Source: Allacma fusca (taxonomy: Eukaryota; Arthropoda; Collembola; Symphypleona; Sminthuridae). Taken from it: a stretch of 64,000 nucleotides of DNA. The translations under genes and the position numbers were made by a program. Shown here piece after piece: positions 26,889 to 40,240 of the stretch. The notes under the pieces were generated by a model that was not told the DNA's origin, did no database searches, and worked only from the letters and a program-made list of their open reading frames with translations. Positions within the stretch are counted from its first letter, which is position 1; each line of letters begins with the position of its first letter. Location of the stretch: assembly GCA_947179485.1 (NCBI GenBank), contig OX359249.1:4526001-4590000 (forward strand), in the 5' to 3' direction.

Positions 26889-29800
26889 AGTTCGAACAAA
26901 AACGACAGAGTCCACTTTGGAACTTCCAGGCCGAAAATTCTCGATATGGGTACATAACTAGAAGCACTAGGTGCGAGGGGTCACGATTCTGTACTTGGAT
27001 TAAAATTCCTTATTGAATTGTGGAAAGGGTAGTAGGAAACGTACTTGACCCTGTCAGTTCGAACAAAAACGACAGAGTCCACTTTGGAACTTCCAGGCCG
27101 AAATTTCACGATATAGGTACATAACTAGAAGCACTAGGTGCGAGGGGTCACGATTCTGTACTTGGATTGAAATTCGTTATTGAATTGTGGAAATGGTAGT
27201 AGGAAACGTACTTGACCCTGTCAGTTCGAACAAAAACGACAGAGTCCACTTTGGAACTTCCAGGCCGAAAATTCTCGATATGGGTACATAACTAGAAGCA
27301 CTAGGTGCGAGGGGTCACGATTCTGTACTTGGGTTGAAATTACTTATTGAATTGTGGAAATGGTAGTAGGAAACGTACTTGACCCTGTCAGTTCGAACAA
27401 AAACGACAGAGTCCACTTTGGAACTTCCAGGCCGAAAATTCGCGATATGGGTACATAACTAGAAGCACTAGGTGCGAGGGGTCACGATTCTGTACTTGGA
27501 TTGAAATTCCTTATTGAATTGTGGAAATGGTAGTAGGAAACGTACTTGACCCTGTCAGTTCGAACAAAAACGACAGAGTCCACTTTCGAACTTCCAGGCC
27601 GAAAATTCTCGATATGGGTACATAACTAGAAGCACTAGGTGCGAGGGGTCACGATTCTGTACTTGGATTGAAATTCCTTATTGAATTGTGGAAATGGTAG
27701 TAGGAAACGTACTTGACCCTGTCAGTTCGAACAAAAACGACAGAGTCCACTTTCGAACTTCCAGGCCGAAAATTGTCGATATGGGTACATAACTAGAAGC
27801 ACTAGGTGCGAGGGATCACGATTCTGTACTTGGATTGAAATTCCTTATTGAATTGTGGAAATGGTAGTAGGAAACGTACTTGACCCTGTCAGTTCGAACA
27901 AAAACGACAGAGTCCACTTTGGAACTTCCAGGCCGAAATTTCGCGATATGGGTACATGACTAGAAGCACTAGGTGCGAGGGGTCACGATTCTGTACTTGG
28001 ATTGAAATTCCTTATTGAATTGTGGAAAGGGTAGTAGGAAACGTACTTGACCCTGTCAGTTCGAACAAAAACGACAGAGTCCACTTTGGAACTTTCAGGC
28101 CGAAAATTCTCGATATGGGTACATAACTAGAAGCACTAGGTGCGAGGGGTCACGATTCTGTACTTGGATTGAAATTCCTTATTGAATTGTGGAAATGGTA
28201 GTAGGAAACGTACTTGACCCTGTCAGTTCGAACAAAAACGACAGAGTCCACTTTGGAACTTCCAGGCCGAAATTTCACGATATGGGTACATAACTAGAAG
28301 CACTAGGTGCGAGGGGTCACGATTCTGTACTTGGATTGAAATTCCTTATTGAATTGTGGAAATGGTAGTAGGAAACGTACTTGACCCTGTCAGTTCGAAC
28401 AAAAACGACAGAGTCCACTTTCGAACTTCCAGGCCGAAAATTCTCGATATGGGTACATAGCTAGAAGCACTAGGTGCGAGGGGTCACGATTCTGTACTTG
28501 GATTGAAATTCCGTATTGAATTGTGGAAATGGTAGTAGGAAACGTACTTGACCCTGTCAGTTCGAACAAAAACGACAGAGTCCACTTTGGAACTTCCAGG
28601 CCAAAATTTCGCGATATGGGTACATAACTAGAAGCACTAGGTGCCAGGGGTCACGATTCTGTACTTGGATTGAAATTCCTTTGAGAATTGTGGAAAGGGT
28701 AGTAGGAAACGAACTTGACCCTGTCAGTTCGAACAAAAACTACAGAGTCCACTTTGGAACTTCCAGGCCGAAAATTCTCGATATGGGTACATAACTAGAA
28801 GCACTAGGTGCGAGGGGTCACGATTCTGTACTTGGATTGAAATTCCGTATTGAATTGTGGAAATGGTAGTAGGAAACGTACTTGACCCTGTCAGTTCGAA
28901 CAAAAACGACAGAGTCCACTTTGGAACTTCCAGGCCAAAATTTCGCGATATGGGTACATAACTAGAAGCACTAGGTGCGAGGGGTCACGATACTGTACTT
29001 GGATTGAAATTTCTTATTGAATTGTGGAAATGGTAGTAGGAAACGTACTTGACCCTGCCAGTTCGAACAAAAACGACAGAGTCCACTTTGGAACTTCCAG
29101 GCCGAAAATTCTCGATATGGGTACATAACTAGAAGCACTAGGTGCGAGGGGTCACGATTCTGTACTTGGATTGAAATTCCTTATTGAATTGTGGAAAGGG
29201 TAGTAGGAAACGTACTTGTCCCTGTCAGTTCGAACAAAAACGACAGAGTCCACTTTGGAACTTCCAGGCCGAAATTTCACGATATGGGTACATAACTAGA
29301 AGCACTAGGTGCGAGGGGTCACGATTCTGTACTTGGATTGAAATTCCTTATTGAATTGTGGAAATGGTAGTAGGAAACGTACTTGACCCTGTCAGTTCGA
29401 ACAAAAACGACAGAGTCCACTTTGGAACTTCCAGGCCGAAAATTCTCGATATGGGTACATAACTAGAAGCACTAGGTGCGAGGGGTCACGATTCTGTACT
29501 TGGGTTGAAATTACTTATTGAATTGTGGAAATGGTAGTAGGAAACGTACTTGACCCTGTCAGTTCGAACAAAAACGACAGAGTCCACTTTGGAACTTCCA
29601 GGCCGAAAATTCGCGATATGGGTACATAACTAGAAGCACTAGGTGCGAGGGGTCACGATTCTGTACTTGGATTGAAATTCCTTATTGAATTGTGGAAATG
29701 GTAGTAGGAAACGTACTTGACCCTGTCAGTTCGAACAAAAACGACAGAGTCCACTTTCGAACTTCCAGGCCGAAAATTCTCGATATGGGTACATAACTAG

Positions 29801-29894
29801 AAGCACTAGGTGCGAGGGGTCACGATTCTGTACTTGGATTGAAATTCCTTATTGAATTGTGGAAATGGTAGTAGGAAACGTACTTGACCCTGTC
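26722..29894 (+). repeat. 13-mer partial HOR, derived from the 21-mer
   Basis: The GATACTG / GCCAG monomer at 26722 returns at 28893 (13 x 167 bp). The six monomers from 28893 to 29894 follow the order at 26722: CTCG, TTTCACG, GGGTTG, TTCGCG, then TTTCGAAC. The series from 26889 to about 28391 also matches 24384-25886 in the 21-mer at +2505 (15 units), including TACATGAC at 27953. So this stretch is a further, diverged partial copy of the 21-mer. Differences include GGATTAAAATT, ATAGGTAC and AATTCGTTATTG near 27000-27180. Confidence 0.7.
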
Positions 29895-30228
29895 AGTTCG
29901 AACAAAAACGACAGAGTCCACTTTGGAACTTCCAGGCCGAAAGTTCGCGATATGGGTACATAACTAGAAGCACTATTTGCGAGGGGTCACGATTCTGTAC
30001 TTGGATTGAAATTCCTTTGAGAATTGTGGAAAGGGTAGTAGGAAACGAACTTGACCCTGTCAGTTCGAACAAAAACTACAGAGTCCACTTTGGAACTTCC
30101 AGGCCGAAAATTCTCGATATGGGTACATAACTAGAAGCACTAGGTGCGAGGGGTCACGATTCTGTACTTGGATTGAAATTCCGTATTGAATTGTGGAAAT
30201 GGTAGTAGGAAACGTACTTGACCCTGTC
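29895..30228 (+). repeat. dimer linking the 13-mer and 7-mer domains
   Basis: Two monomers of the dimer lineage: one with GAAAGTTCGCG and a private CACTATTTGCG, then one with AAAACTACAG and CCGTATTG. The same pair type begins the 7-mer that follows. Confidence 0.7.
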
Positions 30229-30729
30229 AGTTCGAACAAAAACGACAGAGTCCACTTTGGAACTTCCAGGCCGAAAGTTCGCGATATGGGTACATAACTA
30301 GAAGCACTAGGTGCGAGGGGTCACGATTCTGTACTTGGATTGAAATTCCTTTGAGAATTGTGGAAAGGGTAGTAGGAAACGAACTTGACCCTGTCAGTTC
30401 GAACAAAAACTACAGAGTCCACTTTGGAACTTCCAGGCCGAAAATTCTCGATATGGGTACATAACTAGAAGCACTAGGTGCGAGGGGTCACGATTCTGTA
30501 CTTGGATTGAAATTCCGTATTGAATTGTGGAAATGGTAGTAGGAAACGTACTTGACCCTGTCAGTTCGAACAAAAACGACAGAGTCCACTTTGGAACTTC
30601 CAGGCCGAAATTTCACGATATGGGTACATAACTAGAAGCACTAGGTGCGAGGGGTCACGATTCTGTACTTAGATTGAAATTCCTTATTGAATTGTGGAAA
30701 TGGTAGTAGGAAACGTACTTGACCCTGTC

Positions 30730-30893
30730 AGTTCGAACAAAAACGACAGAGTCCACTTTGGAACTTCCAGGCCGAAAATTCTCGATATGTGTACATAACT
30801 AGAAGCACTAGGTGCGAGGGGTCACGATTTTGTACTTGGATTGAAATTCCTTATTTTGTGGAAAGGGTAGTAGGAAACGTACTTGACCCTGTC
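30730..30893 (+). repeat. 164-bp monomer with 3-bp deletion, copy 1
   Basis: The variable segment reads CCTTATTTTGTGG in place of CCTTATTGAATTGTGG, a net loss of 3 bp. The monomer otherwise resembles the ATGTGTAC / GATTTTGTAC type. Its twin lies at 31896-32059 in the next 7-mer copy, so the deletion predates that duplication. Confidence 0.88.
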
Positions 30894-31895
30894 AGTTCGA
30901 ACAAAAACGACAGAGTCCTCTTTGGAACTTCCAGGCCGAAAATTCTCGATATGGGTACATAACTAGAAGCACTAGGTGCGAGGGGTCACGATTCTGTACT
31001 TGGATTGAAATTCCTTTGAGAATTGTGGAAAGGGTAGTAGGAAACGAACTTGACCCTGTCAGTTCGAACAAAAACTACAGAGTCCACTTTGGAACTTCCA
31101 GGCCGAAAATTCTCGATATGGGTACATAACTAGAAGCACTAGGTGCGAGGGGTCACGATTCTGTACTTGGATTGAAATTCCGTATTGAATTGTGGAAATG
31201 GTAGTAGGAAACGTACTTGACCCTGTCAGTTCGAACAAAAACGACAGAGTCCACTTTGGAACTTCCAGGCCGAAATTTCACGATATGGGTACATAACTAG
31301 AAGCACTAGGTGCAAGGTGTCACGATTCTGTACTTGGATTGAAATTCCGTATTGAATTGTGGAAATGGTAGTAGGAAACGTACTTGACCCTGTCAGTTCG
31401 AACAAAAACGACAGAGTCCACTTTGGAACTTCCAGGCCGAAAGTTCGCGATATGGGTACATAACTAGAAGCACTAGGTGCGAGGGGTCACGATTCTGTAC
31501 TTGGATTGAAATTCCTTTGAGAATTGTGGAAAGGGTAGTAGGAAACGAACTTGACCCTGTCAGTTCGAACAAAAACTACAGAGTCCACTTTGGAACTTCC
31601 AGGCCGAAAATTCTCGATATGGGTACATAACTAGAAGCACTAGGTGCGAGGGGTCACGATTCTGTACTTGGATTGAAATTCCGTATTGAATTGTGGAAAT
31701 GGTAGTAGGAAACGTACTTGACCCTGTCAGTTCGAACAAAAACGACAGAGTCCACTTTGGAACTTCCAGGCCGAAATTTCACGATATGGGTACATAACTA
31801 GAAGCACTAGGTGCGAGGGGTCACGATTCTGTACTTAGATTGAAATTCCTTATTGAATTGTGGAAATGGTAGTAGGAAACGTACTTGACCCTGTC

Positions 31896-32059
31896 AGTTC
31901 GAACAAAAACGACAGAGTCCACTTTGGAACTTCCAGGCCGAAAATTCTCGATATGTGTACATAACTAGAAGCACTAGGTGCGAGGGGTCACGATTTTGTA
32001 CTTGGATTGAAATTCCTTATTTTGTGGAAAGGGTAGTAGGAAACGTACTTGACCCTGTC
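31896..32059 (+). repeat. 164-bp monomer with 3-bp deletion, copy 2
   Basis: Same shortened segment and same ATGTGTAC and GATTTTGTAC markers as 30730-30893, displaced by one 7-mer period. Confidence 0.88.
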
Positions 32060-32894
32060 AGTTCGAACAAAAACGACAGAGTCCTCTTTGGAACTTCCAG
32101 GCCGAAAATTCTCGATATGGGTACATAACTAGAAGCACTAGGTGCGAGGGGTCACGATTCTGTACTTGGATTGAAATTCCTTTGAGAATTGTGGAAAGGG
32201 TAGTAGGAAACGAACTTGACCCTGTCAGTTCGAACAAAAACTACAGAGTCCACTTTGGAACTTCCAGGCCGAAAATTCTCGATATGGGTACATAACTAGA
32301 AGCACTAGGTGCGAGGGGTCACGATTCTGTACTTGGATTGAAATTCCGTATTGAATTGTGGAAATGGTAGTAGGAAACGTACTTGACCCTGTCAGTTCGA
32401 ACAAAAACGACAGAGTCCACTTTGGAACTTCCAGGCCGAAATTTCACGATATGGGTACATAACTAGAAGCACTAGGTGCAAGGTGTCACGATTCTGTACT
32501 TGGATTGAAATTCCTTATTGAATTGTGGAAATGGTAGTAGGAAACGTACTTGACCCTGTCAGTTCGAACAAAAACGACAGAGTCCACTTTGGAACTTCCA
32601 GGCCGAAAGTTCGCGATATGGGTACATAACTAGAAGCACTAGGTGCGAGGGGTCACGATTCTGTACTTGGATTGAAATTCCTTTGAGAATTGTGGAAAGG
32701 GTAGTAGGAAACGAACTTGACCCTGTCAGTTCGAACAAAAACTACAGAGTCCACTTTGGAACTTCCAGGCCGAAAATTCTCGATATGGGTACATAACTAG
32801 AAGCACTAGGTGCGAGGGGTCACGATTCTGTACTTGGATTGAAATTCCGTATTGAATTGTGGAAATGGTAGTAGGAAACGTACTTGACCCTGTC

Positions 32895-35800
32895 AGTTCG
32901 AACAAAAACGACAGAGTCCACTTTGGAACTTCCAGGCCGAAAGTTCGCGATATGGGTACATAACTAGAAGCACTAGGTGCGAGGGGTCACGATTCTGTAC
33001 TTGGATTGAAATTCCTTTGAGAATTGTGGAAAGGGTAGTAGGAAACGAACTTGACCCTGTCAGTTCGAACAAAAACTACAGAGTCCACTTTGGAACTTCC
33101 AGGCCGAAAATTCTCGATATGGGTACATAACTAGAAGCACTAGGTGCGAGGGGTCACGATTCTGTACTTGGATTGAAATTCCGTATTGAATTGTGGAAAT
33201 GGTAGTAGGAAACGTACTTGATCCTGTCAGTTCGAACAAAAACGACAGAGTCCACTTTGGAACTTCCAGGCCGAAAATTCTCGATATGTGTACATAACTA
33301 GAAGCACTAGGTGCGAGGGGTCACGATTTTGTACTTGGATTGAAATTCCTTATTGAATTGTGGAAAGGGTAGTAGGAAACGTACTTGACCCTGTCAGTTC
33401 GAACAAAAACGACAGAGTCCACTTTGGAACTTCCAGGCCGAAAATTCTCGATATGGGTACATATCTAGAAGCACTAGGTGCGAGGGGTCACGATTCTGTA
33501 CTTGGATTGAAATTCCTTTGAGAATTGTGGAAAGGGTAGTAGGAAACGAACTTGACCCTGTCAGTTCGAACAAAAACTACAGAGTCCACTTTGGAACTTC
33601 CAGGCCGAAAATTCTCGATATGGGTACATAACTAGAAGCACTAGGTGCGAGGGGTCACGATTCTGTACTTGGATTGAAATTCCGTATTGAATTGTGGAAA
33701 TGGTAGTAGGAAACGTACTTGACCCTCTCAGTTCGAACAAAAACGACAGAGTCCACTTTGGAACTTCCAGGCCAAAATTTCGCGATATGGGTACATAACT
33801 AGAAGCACTAGGTGCCAGGGGTCACGATTCTGTACTTGGATTGAAATTCCTTTGAGAATTATGGAAATGGTAGTAGGAAACGTACTTGACCCTGTCAGTT
33901 CGAACAAAAACGACAGAGTCCACTTTGGAACTTCCAGGCCGAAATTTCACGATATGGGTACATAACTAGAAGCACTAGGTGCAAGGTGTCACGATTCTGT
34001 ACTTAGATTGAAATTCCTTATTGAATTGTGGAAATGGTAGTAGGAAACGTACTTGACCCTGTCAGTTCGAACAAAAACGACAGAGTCCACTTTGGAACTT
34101 CCAGGCCGAAAGTTCGCGATATGGGTACATAACTAGAAGCACTAGGTGCGAGGGGTCACGATTCTGTACTTGGATTGAAATTCCTTTGAGAATTGTGGAA
34201 AGGGTAGTAGGAAACGAACTTGACCCTGTCAGTTCGAACAAAAACTACAGAGTCCACTTTGGAACTTCCAGGCCGAAAATTCTCGATATGGGTACATAAC
34301 TAGAAGCACTAGGTGCAAGGGGTCACGATTCTGTACTTGGATTGAAATTCCGTATTGAATTGTGGAAATGGTAGTAGGAAACGTACTTGACCCTGTCAGT
34401 TCGAACAAAAACGACAGAGTCCACTTTGGAACTTCCATGCCAAAATTTCGCGATATGGGTACATAACTAGAAGCACTAGGTGCGAGGGGTCACGATTCTG
34501 TACTTGGATTGAAATTCCTTTGAGAATTGTGGAAAGGGTAGTAGGAAACGTACTTGACCCTGTCAATTCGAACAAAAACGACAGAGTCCACTTTGGAACT
34601 TCCAGGCCGAAAATTCTCGATATGGGTACATAACTAGAAGCACTAGGTGCGAGGGGTCACGATTCTGTACTTGGATTGAAATTCCGTATTGAATTGTGGA
34701 AATGGTAGTAGGAAACGTACTTGACCCTGTCAGTTCGAACAAAAACGACAGAGTCCACTTTGGAACTTCCAGGACAAAGTTTCGCGATATGGGTACATAA
34801 CTAGAAGAACTAGGTGCCAGGGGTTACGATTCTGTACTTGGATTGAAATTCCTTATTGAATTGTGGAAATGGTAGTAGGAAACGTACTTGACCCTGTCAG
34901 TTCGAACAAAAACTACAGAGTCCACTTCGGAACTTCCAGGCCGAAAATTCTCGATATGGGTACATAACTAGAAGCACTAGGTGCGAGGGGTCACGATTCT
35001 GTACTTGGATTGAAATTCCTTATTGAATTGTGGAAATGGTAGTAGGAAACGTACTTGACCCTGTCAGTTCGAACAAAAACGACAGAGTCCACTTTGGAAC
35101 TTCCAGGCCGAAAGTTCGCGATATGGGTACATAACTAGAAGCACTAGGTGCGAGGGGTCACGATTCTGTACTTGGATTGAAATTCCTTTGAGAATTGTGG
35201 AAAGGGTAGTAGGAAACGAACTTGACCCTGTCAGTTCGAACAAAAACTACAGAGTCCACTTTGGAACTTCCAGGCCGAAAATTCTCGATATGGGTACATA
35301 ACTAGAAGCACTAGGTGCGAGGGGTCACGATTCTGTACTTGGATTGAAATTCCGTATTGAATTGTGGAAATGGTAGTAGGAAACGTACTTGACCCTGTCA
35401 GTTCGAACAAAAACGACAGAGTCCACTTTGGAACTTCCAGGCCAAAGTTTCGCGATATGGGTACATAACTAGAAGAACTAGGTGCCAGGGGTCACGATTC
35501 TGTACTTGGATTGAAATTCCTTTGAGAATTATGGAAATGGTAGTAGGAAACGTACTTGACCCTGTCAGTTCGAACAAAAACGACAGAGTCCACTTCGGAA
35601 CTTCCAGGCCGAAATTTCACGATATGGTTACATAACTAGAAGCACTAGGTGCGAGGGGTCACGATTCTGTACTTAGATTGAAATTCCTTATTGAATTGTG
35701 GAAATGGTAGTAGGAAACGTACTTGACCCTGTCAGTTCGAACAAAAACGACAGAGTCCACTTTGGAACTTCCAGGCCGAAAATTCTCGATATGTGTACAT

Positions 35801-37236
35801 AACTAGAAGCACTAGGTGCGAGGGGTCACGATTTTGTACTTGGATTGAAATTCCTTATTGAATTGTGGAAAGGGTAGTAGGAAACGTACTTGACCCTGTC
35901 AGTTCGAACAAAAACGACAGAGTCCACTTTGGAACTTCCAGGCCGAAAATTCGCGATATGGGTACATAACTAGACGCACTAGGTGCCAGGGGTCACGATT
36001 CTGTACTTGGATTGAAATTCCTTATTGAATTGTGGAAAGGGTACTAGGAAACGAACTTGACCCTGTCAGTTCGAACAAAAACGACAGAGTCCACTTTGGA
36101 ACTTCCAGGCCGAAAATTCGCGATATGGGTACATAACTAGACGCACTAGGTGCGAGGGGTCACGATTCTGTACTTGGATTGAAATTCCGTATTGAATTGT
36201 GGAAATGGTAGTAGGAAACGTACTTGACCCTGTCAGTTCGAACAAAAACGACAGAGTCCACTTTGGAACTTCCAGGCCCAAAGTTCGCGATATGGGTACA
36301 TAACTAGAAGCACTAGGTGCGAGGGGTCACGATTCTGTACTTGGATTGAAATTCCTTTGAGAATTGTGGAAAGGGTAGTAGGAAACGAACTTGACCCTGT
36401 CAGTTCGAACAAAAACGACAGAGTCCACTTTGGAACTTCCAGGCCGAAAATTCTCGATATGTGTACATAACTAGAAGCACTAGGTGCGAGGGGTCACGAT
36501 TTTGTACTTGGATTGAAATTCCTTATTGAATTGTGGAAAGGGTAGTAGGAAACGTACTTGACCCCTTCAGTTCGAACAAAAACGACAGAGTCCACTTTGG
36601 AACTTCCAGGCCGAAATTTCACGATATGGGTACATAACTAGAAGCACTAGGTGCGAGGGGTCACGATTCTGTACTTGGATTAAAATTCCTTATTGAATTG
36701 TGGAAATGGTAGTAGGAAACGTACTTGACCCTGTCAGTTCGAACAAAAACGACAGAGTCCACTTTCGAACTTCCAGGCCGAAAATTCTCGATATGGGTAC
36801 ATAACTAGAAGCACTAGGTGCGAGGGGTCACGATTCTGTACTTGGATTGAAATTCCTTATTGAATTGTGGAAATGGTAGTAGGAAACGTACTTGACCCTG
36901 TCAGTTCGAACAAAAACGACAGAGTCCACTTTGGAACTTCCAGGCCGAAAGTTCGCGATATGGGTACATAACTAGAAGCACTAGGTGCGAGGGATCACGA
37001 TTCTGTACTTGGATTGAAATTCCTTTGAGAATTGTGGAAAGGGTAGTAGGAAACGAACTTGACCCTGTCAGTTCGAACAAAAACGACAGAGTCCACATTG
37101 GAACTTCCAGGCCGAAAATTCTCGATATGGGTACATAACTAGAAGCACTAGGTGCGAGGGGTCACGATTCTGTACTTGGATTGAAATTCCGTATTGAATT
37201 GTGGAAATGGTAGTAGGAAACGTACTTGACCCTGTC
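32895..37236 (+). repeat. irregular mosaic of dimer-lineage and left-end monomers
   Basis: No single HOR period is clear. Dimers (CGAACTTG then CTACAG) alternate with monomers resembling the left end of the window: ATGTGTAC with GATTTTGTAC near 33290, 35790 and 36460, and GACGCACTAGG near 35973 and 36140. TGCAAGGTGTC at 33980 matches the 7-mer marker, 9 units after 32477. Private variants include CCATGCCAAAA near 34437, GGACAAAGTTTCG near 34772, TGGTTACAT near 35626 and GTACTAGGAAACG near 36042. This looks like an older or much-recombined interval. Confidence 0.7.
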
Positions 37237-38071
37237 AGTTCGAACAAAAACGACAGAGTCCACTTTGGAACTTCCAGGCCGAAAGTTCGCGATATGGGTA
37301 CATAACTAGAAGCACTAGGTGCGAGGGGTCACGATTCTGTACTTGGATTGAAATTCCTTTGAGAATTGTGGAAAGGGTAGTAGGAAACGAACTTGACCCT
37401 GTCAGTTCGAACAAAAACTACAGAGTCCACTTTGGAACTTCCAGGCCGAAAATTCTCGATATGGGTACATAACTAGAAGCACTAGGTGCGAGGGGTCACG
37501 ATTCTGTACTTGGATTGAAATTCCGTATTGAATTGTGGAAATGGTAGTAGGAAACGTACTTGACCCTGTCAGTTCGAACAAAAACGACAGAGTCCACTTT
37601 GGAACTTCCAGGCCAAAATTTCGCGATATGGGTACATAACTAGAAGCACTAGGTGCCAGGGGTCACGATTCTGTACTTGGATTGAAATTCCTTTGAGAAT
37701 TATGGAAATGGTAGTAGGAAACGTACTTGACCCTGTCAGTTCGAACAAAAACGACAGTGTCCACTTTTGAACTTCCAGGCCGAAAATTCGCGATATGGGT
37801 ACATAACTAGAAGCACTAGGTGCGAGGGGTCACGATTCTGTACTTGGATTGAAATTCCTTTGAGAATTGTGGAAAGGGTAGTAGGAAACGAACTTGACCC
37901 TGTCAGTTCGAACAAAAACGACAGAGTCCACTTTGGAACTTCCAGGCCGAAAATTCTCGATATGGGTACATAACTAGAAGCACTAGGTGCGAGGGGTCAC
38001 GATTCTGTACTTGGATTGAAATTCCGTATTGAATTGTGGAAATGGTAGTAGGAAACGTACTTGACCCTGTC

Positions 38072-38237
38072 AGTTCGAACAAAAACGACAGAGTCCACTT
38101 TGGAACTTCCAGGCCAAAATTTCGCGATATGGGTAATAACTAGAAGCACTAGGTGCAAGGGGTCACGATTCTGTAATTGGATTGAAATTCCTTTGAGAAT
38201 TATGGAAATGGTAGTAGGAAACGTACTTGACCCTGTC
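38072..38237 (+). repeat. 166-bp monomer, GGGTAATAAC deletion, copy 1
   Basis: GGGTACATAAC has lost one base and reads GGGTAATAAC. The same monomer has GCAAGGGG and CTGTAATTGG, so it is easily tracked. Its twin is at 40075-40240. Confidence 0.88.
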
Positions 38238-40074
38238 AGTTCGAACAAAAACGACAGAGTCCACTTTGGAACTTCCAGGCCGAAATTTCACGATATGGGT
38301 ACATAACTAGAAGCACTAGGTGCGAGGGGTCACGATTCTGTACTTGGATTGAAATTCCTTTGAGAATTGTGGAAAGGGTAGTAGGAAACGAACTTGACCC
38401 TGTCAGTTCGAACAAAAACTACAGAGTCCACTTTGGAACTTCCAGGCCGAAAATTCTCGATATGGGTACATAACTAGAAGCACTAGGTGCGAGTGGTCAC
38501 GATTCTGTACTTGGATTGAAATTCCTTTGAGAATTGTGGAAAGGGTAGTAGGAAACGAACTTGACCCTGTCAGTTCGAACAAAAACTACAGAGTCCACTT
38601 TGGAACTTCCAGGCCGAAAATTCTCGATATGGGTACATAACTAGAAGCACTAGGTGCGAGGGGTCACGATTCTGTACTTGGATTGAAATTCCGTATTGAA
38701 TTGTGGAAATGGTAGTAGGAAACGTACTTGACCCTGTCAGTTCGAACAAAAACGACAGAGTCCACTTTGGAACTTCCAGGCCAAAATTTCGCGATATGGG
38801 TACATAACTAGAAGCACTAGGTGCCAGGGGTCACGATTCTGTACTTGGATTGAAATTCCTTTGAGAATTATGGAAATGGTAGTAGGAAACGTACTTGACC
38901 CTGTCAGTTCGAACAAAAACGACAGAGTCCACTTTTGAACTTCCAGGCCGAAAGTTCGCGATATGGGTACATAACTAGAAGCACTAGGTGCGAGGGGTCA
39001 CGATTCTGTACTTGGATTGAAATTCCTTTGAGAATTGTGGAAAGGGTAGTAGGAAACGAACTTGACCCTGTCAGTTCGAACAAAAACGACAGAGTCCACT
39101 TTGGAACTTCCAGGCCGAAAATTCTCGATATGGGTACATAACTAGAAGCACTAGGTGCGAGGGGTCACGATTCTGTACTTGGATTGAAATTCCGTATTGA
39201 ATTGTGGAAATGGTAGTAGGAAACGTACTTGACCCTGTCAGTTCGAACAAAAACGACAGAGTCCACTTTGGAACTTCCAGGCCGAAAGTTCGCGATATGG
39301 GTACATAACTAGAAGCACTAGGTGCGAGGGGTCACGATTCTGTACTTGGATTGAAATTCCTTTGAGAATTGTGGAAAGGGTAGTAGGAAACGAACTTGAC
39401 CCTGTCAGTTCGAACAAAAACTACAGAGTCCACTTTGGAACTTCCAAGCCGAAAATTCTCGATATGGGTACATAACTAGAAGCACTAGGTGCGAGGGGTC
39501 ACGATTCTGTACTTGGATTGAAATTCCGTATTGAATTGTGGAAATGGTAGTAGGAAACGTACTTGACCCTGTCAGTTCGAACAAAAACGACAGAGTCCAC
39601 TTTGGAACTTCCAGGCCAAAATTTCGCGATATGGGTACATAACTAGAAGCACTAGGTGCCAGGGGTCACGATTCTGTACTTGGATTGAAATTCCTTTGAG
39701 AATTATGGAAATGGTAGTAGGAAACGTACTTGACCCTGTCAGTTCGAACAAAAACGACAGTGTCCACTTTTGAACTTCCAGGCCGAAAATTCGCGATATG
39801 GGTACATAACTAGAAGCACTAGGTGCGAGGGGTCACGATTCTGTACTTGGATTGAAATTCCTTTGAGAATTGTGGAAAGGGTAGTAGGAAACGAACTTGA
39901 CCCTGTCAGTTCGAACAAAAACGACAGAGTCCACTTTGGAACTTCCAGGCCGAAAATTCTCGATATGGGTACATAACTAGAAGCACTAGGTGCGAGGGGT
40001 CACGATTCTGTACTTGGATTGAAATTCCGTATTGAATTGTGGAAATGGTAGTAGGAAACGTACTTGACCCTGTC

Positions 40075-40240
40075 AGTTCGAACAAAAACGACAGAGTCCA
40101 CTTTGGAACTTCCAGGCCAAAATTTCGCGATATGGGTAATAACTAGAAGCACTAGGTGCAAGGGGTCACGATTCTGTAATTGGATTGAAATTCCTTTGAG
40201 AATTATGGAAATGGTAGTAGGAAACGTACTTGACCCTGTC
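40075..40240 (+). repeat. 166-bp monomer, GGGTAATAAC deletion, copy 2
   Basis: Second copy of the shortened monomer, exactly one 12-mer period after the first, with the same GCAAGGGG and CTGTAATTGG companions. Confidence 0.88.

Larger units (their letters stand above)
30229..32894 (+). repeat. 7-mer higher-order repeat (1166 bp), two copies plus two monomers
   Basis: Copies are 30229-31394 and 31395-32560, with two further monomers of a third copy to 32894. Markers recur at +1166: GAAAGTTCGCG at 30271 and 31437, the 3-bp-shortened TTATTTTGTGG at 30851 and 32017, and TGCAAGGTGTC at 31311 and 32477. The only difference noted is CCGTATTG against CCTTATTG in the last monomer. The period is 7 x 167 minus 3 because one member is shortened. 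Confidence 0.88.

Noticed and set aside
34229-37098. Minus-strand frames of 65-71 codons at 34229-34438, 36066-36281 and 36901-37098
   Set aside because: Each spans little more than one monomer and has the same repeat-derived peptide, so it is a by-product of the satellite.
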